Positions 1 to 5,343 of a stretch of DNA of 20,606 nucleotides are shown here, piece after piece; positions within the stretch are counted from its first letter, which is position 1, and each line of letters opens with the position of its first letter. Source of the DNA: Bacteroidales bacterium UBA3289 (GTDB lineage: Bacteria; Bacteroidota; Bacteroidia; Bacteroidales; UBA932); contig DETL01000029.1 of the NCBI GenBank assembly GCA_002361625.1, positions 636 through 21,241 on the forward strand, in the 5' to 3' direction. The position numbers were made by a program, and so were the translations under genes. Under the pieces are notes generated by a model. That model was given only the letters and a program-made list of their open reading frames with translations. It did not search any database and was not told the origin of the DNA.

Positions 1-360
1 GGTGTAGAAACCGGTGCACTCGAGGACGACGTCCACATTGAGTTCGCCCCAAGGGAGTTCAGCGGCATTGGGCTTAGCGTAGATGGTGATTTCCTTGCCG
101 TCCACGATGATGGAACCAGGGGTGACAACCGTCTTGCCGTCTTCAGCGAGGACGGCGTCCTTGTAATCCACCGTGTGCTTTCCTTCACCGAACTTGCCGG
201 CGAATCCACCCTGGGCGGTGTCATACTTCAGAAGGTGGGCAAGCATTTTGGGACTTGTGAGGTCATTGATGGCGACAACTTCATAACCATCAGCCTCGAA
301 CATCTGACGGAACGCCAGACGACCGATACGGCCAAAACCGTTGATAGCAATTCTATTCAT
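1..360 (-). CDS. gapA: Glyceraldehyde-3-phosphate dehydrogenase, N-terminal part (cut by window edge)
   Basis: This is the first 120 codons of a type I GAPDH, the NAD-dependent glycolytic enzyme that makes 1,3-bisphosphoglycerate from glyceraldehyde 3-phosphate in the cytosol. The reverse strand starts with ATG at 360 and reads MNRIAINGFGRIGRLAFRQM, the typical Rossmann NAD-binding start with the GxGxxG-type loop. A later AINDL segment and a KYDTAQGGF segment (family form KYDSxHG) are also typical, and the visible part ends in VVLECTGFYT. The catalytic cysteine and the C-terminal domain lie outside the window. The gene is divergent from surE, with 139 bases between the two starts. The family assignment is secure from the N-terminus alone; the exact paralogue (gapA or gapB) is not. 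Confidence 0.95.
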   Translation of the reverse strand, partial: MNRIAINGFGRIGRLAFRQMFEADGYEVVAINDLTSPKMLAHLLKYDTAQGGFAGKFGEGKHTVDYKDAVLAEDGKTVVTPGSIIVDGKEITIYAKPNAAELPWGELNVDVVLECTGFYT

Positions 361-425
361 GTTGAACTTGTGTATAAAATGTTTTTCAATCAAGCACTTC
401 GGTGCGCGTTCGTCCAAAGGCGCTG

Positions 426-433
426 CAAATTTA
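426..433 (-). promoter_or_regulatory. Putative gapA -7 element (TAAATTTG)
   Basis: The minus strand reads TAAATTTG, a match to the Bacteroidota -7 consensus TAnnTTTG, about 66 bases upstream of the gapA start. No clear TTTG -33 is seen 19-21 bases further upstream. That -33 zone would fall on the surE -7 element, so the two promoters appear to overlap back to back. Confidence 0.5.
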
Positions 434-455
434 CGGATTTTTTTGGATTATTCCG

Positions 456-463
456 TATCTTTG
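456..463 (+). promoter_or_regulatory. Putative surE-lpxB -7 element (TATCTTTG)
   Basis: TATCTTTG matches the Bacteroidota -7 consensus exactly. It lies 36 bases upstream of the surE ATG and is followed by a very AT-rich leader, which stands out in this GC-rich DNA. No convincing -33 TTTG is at the expected distance. The wider string CGTATCTTTGC recurs before sdaA. Confidence 0.6.
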
Positions 464-499
464 CAAAAGATATTTCAAAGATTTTAAGAATATATTTTC

Positions 500-1330
500 A
501 TGAAAATACTGGTCAGCAACGACGACGGATACAAGGCGGGCGGCATCCACGCCCTGGCCCGGATCATGGCGGAGTTCGGTGACGTCACGGTGGTCGCCCC
601 GAAGTTCCATCAGAGTGGTGCTTCCATGGCTGTTTCGCTGGGAATGAAGCGTTTGGCCCATAAGGCCCTTCCGGAGGAAGGACCGGGCAACTGGCACTAT
701 CTGGACGCTACGCCGGCTTCCTGCGTGAAGTTCGGTCTCGAATATTTCTATGAGAACCGGAATCCGGACCTGGTCATCTGCGGCATTAACCACGGCTCCA
801 ACGCCGCGACGGCGGCCAATTACTCCGCCACCCTGGGCGCTGCGGAAGAAGGCGCCCTGAACGGCTGCAAGGCCATCGGCGTGTCGCTGTGCAACTTCCG
901 GCCGGACGCCGAATTCTCCACGGTCGAACGCTATCTGCCGGAGATTCTCCGTTTCCTCCTGGACAACTGGCCGGAAGGGAAATACGGCCTCCTGTACAAC
1001 ATCAACTTCCCGGATGTCACGCCCGACCGGGTGTCCGGCATCTGCTTCGCCCGGCAGGGCCGCGGCCACTGGGTCCGCGAGTTCCAGCCCTGGGACGTGG
1101 AACGGCTCTCGGTCTATGAGGCGACAGGCTTCCACCTGCAGGACAACCTTCCGCCGCTGGAAGAAGGGGAGACCGGCTACATGATGATCGGCGACTTTGT
1201 CGATGATGAAGACGGTGCGATGGACGCAGACCACGTCCTGAACCATTCCAACTGGATCACCATCACCCCCAACAACATCGACCGGACCGATTTCACGGAA
1301 CTGAAACGCTTGCAGGACCTGACCCGATGA
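500..1330 (+). CDS. surE: 5'/3'-nucleotidase SurE
   Basis: SurE is a metal-dependent phosphatase that removes phosphate from nucleoside 5'- and 3'-monophosphates in the cytosol. The 276-residue product starts MKILVSNDDG, giving the metal ligands Asp8 and Asp9. Ser39 is in HQSGAS, and the GINHGSN motif at 95-101 gives the fourth ligand, Asn97. These match the four conserved ligands of the family. It is somewhat longer than the roughly 250-residue E. coli protein, with the extra length towards the C-terminus. The start is the first ATG after the TATCTTTG promoter element and fits the family N-terminus exactly. The stop overlaps the lpxB start (ATGA at 1327-1330), so the two genes are probably co-translated. 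The surE-lpxB pairing is common in Bacteroidetes. Confidence 0.95.
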   Translation: MKILVSNDDGYKAGGIHALARIMAEFGDVTVVAPKFHQSGASMAVSLGMKRLAHKALPEEGPGNWHYLDATPASCVKFGLEYFYENRNPDLVICGINHGSNAATAANYSATLGAAEEGALNGCKAIGVSLCNFRPDAEFSTVERYLPEILRFLLDNWPEGKYGLLYNINFPDVTPDRVSGICFARQGRGHWVREFQPWDVERLSVYEATGFHLQDNLPPLEEGETGYMMIGDFVDDEDGAMDADHVLNHSNWITITPNNIDRTDFTELKRLQDLTR

Positions 1331-2484
1331 GATATTACCTGATCGCCGGTGAAGCTTCGGGGGACCTGCACGGCTCCAACCTGATGCGGGGCCTCTACGC
1401 CCGGGACCCGGAGGCGGACATCCGCTTCTGGGGCGGCGGCCTGATGGATGCCGTGTACCGGGAGCATCAGTCGGGAAGCGGTCTCGTGAACGACTACCGG
1501 GATGGGGCGATCATCGGTTTCTGGGAGGTTCTGGTCCACGCCCGGCAGCTGCTGGGAAAAGTCCGCTCCTGCGAAGAAGACATCCTCGCCTGGAAGCCGG
1601 ATGTCGTCGTCCTGATCGACTATCCGGGGTTCAATTTCCGGATTGCCGAATTCGCCCATATGGCCGGTTTCAAGGTCTTCTATTACATCGCTCCGAAGGT
1701 CTGGGCCTCCCGCGAGCGCCGGATCCGGAAGCTGAAGGCCTATGTGGACAAGCTCTTCATCGTCTTCCCGTTCGAGATCGACTATTTCCGCCGGAAAGGG
1801 GTGGATTTCATCTACAAGGGGAATCCGCTGGTGGATGCCGTGGACCGCAGTCCGGCCATGCAGGAATCACGAACGGATTTCCTGCAGCGACAGGGTTTGC
1901 CGGACAGGCCCATGATCGCCCTCCTCGCCGGCTCCCGCAACGGGGAGATCAAGACGATGATGCCTGTGTACATGGACCTTGCCGTCCGGCTCCATGCGAT
2001 GCCGGAATTTGCTGATTATCAGTTTGTCATTGCCGCTGCTCCGGCCCGCTCCCGGGAAGATTACAACCTGGCCGGGAACGATGCCTTTGTCCATGTCGTC
2101 TTCGGTGACACCTACGGCGTCCTCCGCCATGCCCGGGCTGCCGTCATCAATTCCGGGACCGCTTCGCTGGAGGCCGCCCTCATCGGCACCCCCCAGGTGG
2201 TCGGGTACCGGACGGCGCAGACGACTTTCCTCATCATGCGGAATATCATCAAGATCCGTTTCATCTCCCTGGCCAACCTCATCATCGACCGTGCCGCCTT
2301 CAAGGAGTACCTGCAGAACTATTTCACGGCCGAGAACCTCGTCCAGGAGGTCCGGCGGCTGGTTTCGGACGGGAACTACCGCGCCCGGATGCTGGCCGAT
2401 TATGCCGAGATCCGTGAAAAACTGGGCGGTACCGGTGCCTCCGATGCCGTTGCCGAGGCGATGGTGGCGGAACTTCGGAAATAA
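1327..2484 (+). CDS. lpxB: Lipid-A-disaccharide synthase LpxB
   Basis: LpxB (glycosyltransferase family 19) joins lipid X and UDP-2,3-diacylglucosamine to form the disaccharide of lipid A at the inner face of the cytoplasmic membrane. The 385-residue product has the usual family length. It opens with YYLIAGEASGDLHGSNL, the conserved N-terminal signature. It then shows the KVWASRERRIRK segment near residue 120, the LAGSRNGEI nucleotide-sugar loop near residue 200 and the GTASLEAALIGTPQVVGYR donor-binding segment near residue 280. The ATG overlaps the surE stop by four bases, which fixes the start. Its presence means a lipid A-bearing outer membrane. Fifty bases separate its stop from the next gene. 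Confidence 0.97.
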   Translation: MRYYLIAGEASGDLHGSNLMRGLYARDPEADIRFWGGGLMDAVYREHQSGSGLVNDYRDGAIIGFWEVLVHARQLLGKVRSCEEDILAWKPDVVVLIDYPGFNFRIAEFAHMAGFKVFYYIAPKVWASRERRIRKLKAYVDKLFIVFPFEIDYFRRKGVDFIYKGNPLVDAVDRSPAMQESRTDFLQRQGLPDRPMIALLAGSRNGEIKTMMPVYMDLAVRLHAMPEFADYQFVIAAAPARSREDYNLAGNDAFVHVVFGDTYGVLRHARAAVINSGTASLEAALIGTPQVVGYRTAQTTFLIMRNIIKIRFISLANLIIDRAAFKEYLQNYFTAENLVQEVRRLVSDGNYRARMLADYAEIREKLGGTGASDAVAEAMVAELRK

Positions 2485-2534
2485 TTCCGTATCTTGTGCA
2501 AGGTTTTTCACGTCAGGGATTTAAAAGGCAGCTT

Positions 2535-2792
2535 ATGAGAAAAGACCGTATCAAATGGATGTTCGCCGCAGGGCTCCTGTGCCTGCTGGGTTTTTCGTCC
2601 TGCAGCCCAAAGCTGCGGCCGCGCCGTGCGCGTCAGGTAACCCCGGACACGATCCGTGTGATCCCTTCCGTTCCCGATACGGTCCGTGTGAATCCGGATC
2701 CGGACAGATTCCCGCCTGTCAAACTCATGTACGGCGTCCCTCCGGCCCGGTATGAACTCAAGAAAGTTGAAGAAAACCCCGATGCGAAATGA
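2535..2792 (+). CDS. Small lipoprotein A of an rSAM/lipoprotein cassette (basic, 85 aa)
   Basis: This is a short lipoprotein of unknown function. The ATG at 2535 gives an ideal signal: basic MRKDRIK, a hydrophobic core, then LGFSSC with lipid cysteine Cys23. An in-frame start at 2496 would add 13 residues that fit a signal peptide less well. After the cysteine comes a basic stretch (Lys26, Arg28, Arg30, Arg31, Arg33). Two copies of a 10-residue unit of the form xPDT(I/V)RVxPx follow at 36-55, then MYGVPPARYELKK at 65-77. LGFSSC and MYG(x)PP also occur in the next gene, so the two are likely diverged copies. Its stop overlaps the next start (ATGA at 2789-2792). As I recall from family models (not checked), Bacteroidetes lipoproteins encoded beside this type of radical SAM enzyme carry a similar YGxPxAxY motif but are usually longer. 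Confidence 0.8.
   Translation: MRKDRIKWMFAAGLLCLLGFSSCSPKLRPRRARQVTPDTIRVIPSVPDTVRVNPDPDRFPPVKLMYGVPPARYELKKVEENPDAK
2640..2699 (+). repeat. Two tandem 30-base imperfect units inside small lipoprotein A
   Basis: Two adjacent 30-base units, 2640-2669 and 2670-2699, encode TPDTIRVIPS and VPDTVRVNPD. They differ at several positions but keep the PDT-hydrophobic-RV-x-P pattern. The unit is a codon-exact internal duplication in a proline-rich, probably extended region of the protein. Confidence 0.8.
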
Positions 2793-3019
2793 GCGACAGA
2801 CTGAAAAAAGCACGTAAGTTCATCCTGGGCGGCCTGCTGACTGTCCTGGGATTCTCTTCCTGCGATCCGGATGATCCCGACGATCGTCCAATGTACGGTC
2901 CTCCCGTCTATATGTACGGGCCGCCTGCCCCCAGCGGGCAATACCAATTCCAGCAGCCGGACCAGGGTTCTCCGGAATCACAACTTCCGGTATCCGATCA
3001 AACCCTCGGTCAGTCATGA
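2789..3019 (+). CDS. Small lipoprotein B of an rSAM/lipoprotein cassette (acidic, 76 aa)
   Basis: This is a second tiny lipoprotein of unknown function, paralogous in layout to the one before it. MSDRLKKARK is followed by a hydrophobic core ending in LGFSSC, with lipid cysteine Cys25. Directly after the cysteine comes an acidic run, DPDDPDD, at 26-32. Acidic runs right after the lipid cysteine act as surface-export signals in some Bacteroidetes, so surface display is possible (inference). Then MYGPPVY and MYGPPAP stand in tandem at 35-48, and the tail is Gln/Pro/Ser-rich with no other cysteine. It starts within the stop of the previous gene and its own stop overlaps the radical SAM start (ATGA at 3016-3019), so all three are translationally coupled. 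The product is shorter than I would expect for lipoproteins of this association. Confidence 0.8.
   Translation: MSDRLKKARKFILGGLLTVLGFSSCDPDDPDDRPMYGPPVYMYGPPAPSGQYQFQQPDQGSPESQLPVSDQTLGQS
2891..2932 (+). repeat. Tandem 21-base MYGPP-coding repeat in small lipoprotein B
   Basis: Two codon-exact 21-base units, 2891-2911 and 2912-2932, encode MYGPPVY and MYGPPAP. The same MYG(x)PP core occurs once in the upstream paralogue, at residues 65-70. Synonymous differences between the copies suggest the protein motif is being kept rather than being a fresh duplication. Confidence 0.8.
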
Positions 3020-4086
3020 CGGAACGGCTTTCGCTGAGAAGGCGTCTGGCACTGGATATCTTCCGGAGGCTTCGGGAGGATGTGGTCGAGGTTCACCATC
3101 TCCGCCAGCTCTTCTGGGAATGTACCCTGCGCTGCAACCACCATTGTCGGCATTGCGGCAGCGACTGCAAGCAGACGGCTCTCCAGCCCGACATGCCCCT
3201 GGAGGATTTCGCCCGCGTCCTGGACAATGTGGCTGCGGCGACGGATCCGCACCAGGTCATGATCAACGTCACCGGCGGGGAACCGCTGATGCGGCCGGAC
3301 CTGGAACAGTGCGGACGGATGATGTACGAAAAGGGCTTTCCCTGGGGCATGGTTTCCAACGGTTTCGCGCTGACTCCGGATCGCTATCAGCGGCTTCTGA
3401 GGAGCGGCCTGCGTTCGATGACCATCAGCCTGGACGGCCTGGAGGCGGACCACGACTGGATGCGGGGTGTTCCCGGTTCGTTCAAGCGGGCTTCGGCCGC
3501 CATCAAGATGGTGGTTGATTCCCAGGCCATTGCCTTTGATGTCGTCACCTGTGTGAACCGGCGGAACTATCCGCACCTTTCTGAAATCAAGGAGTATCTC
3601 ATCGGCCTGGGGCTCAAGGAGTGGCGGCTGTTCACGGTCTTTCCCGTGGGGCGTGCTGCGCATGATCCGGAACTGCTGCTTTCCGGCGAAGAGATCCGCG
3701 GCCTGATGGATTTTATCAAAGCTACCCGGAAGGAGGGACGGATCAAGGCCGACTTCGCCTGTGAAGGTTTCCTGGGCAATTATGAAGGAGACGTCCGGGA
3801 TCATTTCTTTGTCTGCAACGCCGGTGTCAATGTGGGCGGTGTCCTTGCCGACGGAAGCATATCGGCCTGTCCCAGCATCCGGGCGGACTATCACCAGGGC
3901 AATATCTATGAGGACGACTTCATGGAAGTCTGGAACAACCGTTTCCAGCAGTACCGTGACCGTTCCTGGATGTACAAGGACGAGTGTGCCGGATGCCGGT
4001 TCTGGAAGTACTGTCAGGGCAACGGAATGCACCTCAGGGACGAAAATGGAAAATTAATTCAGTGCCTGCTGAACAAAATGGCCTGA
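3016..4086 (+). CDS. Radical SAM/SPASM domain protein of the rSAM/lipoprotein type
   Basis: This is a cytosolic radical S-adenosylmethionine enzyme of 356 residues. The N-terminal helix runs into RQLFWECTLRCNHHCRHCGS. Cys40, Cys44 and Cys47 form the CxxxCxxC site for the SAM-binding [4Fe-4S] cluster. The GGEP motif follows near residue 93, and SLDGLEADHDWMRG near residues 137-150. The C-terminal SPASM domain holds Cys267, Cys285 (in a GSISAC context), Cys324, Cys327, Cys333 and Cys350, which could bind one or two auxiliary clusters. SPASM enzymes typically modify peptides or proteins, or mature enzymes. I recall a family model (TIGR04133, unverified) for Bacteroidetes radical SAM proteins encoded beside a lipoprotein, and this N-terminus resembles it. 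Its start overlaps the small acidic lipoprotein by four bases, so the lipoproteins are the obvious candidate substrates. No direct evidence of the reaction exists here. Confidence 0.9.
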   Translation: MTERLSLRRRLALDIFRRLREDVVEVHHLRQLFWECTLRCNHHCRHCGSDCKQTALQPDMPLEDFARVLDNVAAATDPHQVMINVTGGEPLMRPDLEQCGRMMYEKGFPWGMVSNGFALTPDRYQRLLRSGLRSMTISLDGLEADHDWMRGVPGSFKRASAAIKMVVDSQAIAFDVVTCVNRRNYPHLSEIKEYLIGLGLKEWRLFTVFPVGRAAHDPELLLSGEEIRGLMDFIKATRKEGRIKADFACEGFLGNYEGDVRDHFFVCNAGVNVGGVLADGSISACPSIRADYHQGNIYEDDFMEVWNNRFQQYRDRSWMYKDECAGCRFWKYCQGNGMHLRDENGKLIQCLLNKMA

Positions 4087-4094
4087 ATATTTCG

Positions 4095-4102
4095 TATCTT
4101 TG
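4095..4102 (+). promoter_or_regulatory. Putative sdaA -7 element (TATCTTTG)
   Basis: TATCTTTG, in the context CGTATCTTTGC, lies 23 bases upstream of the sdaA ATG and nine bases after the radical SAM stop. It matches the Bacteroidota -7 consensus. No TTTG is seen at the -33 position. It suggests sdaA is transcribed separately from the lipoprotein cassette. Confidence 0.6.
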
Positions 4103-4125
4103 CGGCCCCAATAAAAGGACCGCGG

Positions 4126-5343
4126 ATGAAATCGCTCAAAGAACTCTACAAGATCGGGAGAGGACCCTCCTCTTCCCACACCATGGGCCCGTACAAGGCC
4201 GCCTCGATGTTTGCCGAAAAGCATCCGGACGCCCACGGCTTCGAAGTTACCCTCTATGGCTCTCTTGCCGCGACAGGCAAGGGGCATATGACCGATGTCG
4301 CCATTATCGACGCGCTGCAGCCGGTCGCGCCCGTCCGGGTGGTCTGGAAGCCTGAGACCGTCCTCGATTACCACACCAACGGCATGCTGTTCAAAGCCAT
4401 CGACGGGGAAGCCAACGTCATGGACGAATGGACCGTCTTCAGCATAGGCGGCGGTGCCCTGTCCGAAGGACCGGGCCGGGAAATGTCGGCTTCGGGGGAT
4501 GTATATGAGATGAACACCCTCACGGAAATCACCGAGTGGTGCGACGCTTCCGGCCGGAGCCTCTGGGAGTATGTCGATATGAACGAGGGCCCGGAGATCT
4601 GGGACTATCTCCAGGAAGTCTGGGAGGCGATGAAGGCCTCCGTCGAGCGCGGCCTGGACACGGACGGCCGTCTGCCCGGTCCGTTGAACTTGGCGCGCAA
4701 GGCATCGACCTATCATGTCAAGGCCATGGGCTATCAGCCCAACCTCCGTTCCCGTGGTCTCGTATTCGCCTATGCTTTGGCCGTTTCCGAGGAAAACGCT
4801 TCCGGCGGCACGATCGTCACGGCCCCGACCTGCGGCTCCTGCGGCGTCATGCCGGGCGTCCTGTACCACCTGGCCAAAGGCCACTCCTTCAGCGACAAGA
4901 AGATCTGCCACGCGCTGGCGACGGCCGGTATCGTGGGCAATGTCGTCAAGCAGAACGCCTCCATCTCCGGCGCCGAAGTCGGTTGCCAGGGTGAGGTGGG
5001 CGTGGCCTGCGCCATGGCGTCGGCAGCTGCCTGCATGCTCTTCGGCGGCAGCCCTTCCCAGATCGAGTATGCGGCCGAAATGGGGTTGGAACACCACCTG
5101 GGCATGACGTGCGACCCCATCTGCGGCCTCGTCCAGATCCCCTGCATCGAGCGTAACGCCTTCGCCGCCACCCGTGCGCTGGACGCCGATATCTACGCCA
5201 CCTTCTCTGATGGCAAACACCGCATCTCCTTCGACCACGTAGTGGAAGTGATGAAGCAGACCGGCAAGGACCTCCCGTCCCTGTACAAGGAAACCTCCGC
5301 CGGCGGCCTCGCGCTCAACTACGGCAAGCGCATGAACAAGTAA
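4126..5343 (+). CDS. sdaA: L-serine ammonia-lyase, iron-sulfur type
   Basis: This enzyme converts L-serine to pyruvate and ammonia in the cytosol using a [4Fe-4S] cluster. The 405-residue single chain has both parts of the family: an N-terminal beta domain with GPSSSHTMGPYKAA near residue 14, and a C-terminal catalytic alpha domain. The alpha domain carries TAPTCGSCGVMPG near residue 235 and GAEVGCQGEVG near residue 287. Cys287, Cys329 and Cys340 have the same 42 and 11 residue spacing as the cluster ligands I recall from the Legionella enzyme, so the cluster site looks intact. The SSSHT loop is typical of this family. The start at the first ATG after the -7 element fits. The stop TAA at 5341-5343 abuts the stop of the convergent peptidase gene with no spacer. 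Confidence 0.96.
   Translation: MKSLKELYKIGRGPSSSHTMGPYKAASMFAEKHPDAHGFEVTLYGSLAATGKGHMTDVAIIDALQPVAPVRVVWKPETVLDYHTNGMLFKAIDGEANVMDEWTVFSIGGGALSEGPGREMSASGDVYEMNTLTEITEWCDASGRSLWEYVDMNEGPEIWDYLQEVWEAMKASVERGLDTDGRLPGPLNLARKASTYHVKAMGYQPNLRSRGLVFAYALAVSEENASGGTIVTAPTCGSCGVMPGVLYHLAKGHSFSDKKICHALATAGIVGNVVKQNASISGAEVGCQGEVGVACAMASAAACMLFGGSPSQIEYAAEMGLEHHLGMTCDPICGLVQIPCIERNAFAATRALDADIYATFSDGKHRISFDHVVEVMKQTGKDLPSLYKETSAGGLALNYGKRMNK

Noticed and set aside
431..1246. A 271-codon open frame on the minus strand opposite surE
   Set aside because: It is a shadow of surE, whose metal-binding motifs are complete, and it would overlap the gapA/surE promoters.
4054..5238. A 394-codon open frame on the minus strand opposite sdaA
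   Set aside because: sdaA is certain from its iron-sulfur ligands and family length. The antisense translation has no recognisable feature and low-complexity composition.
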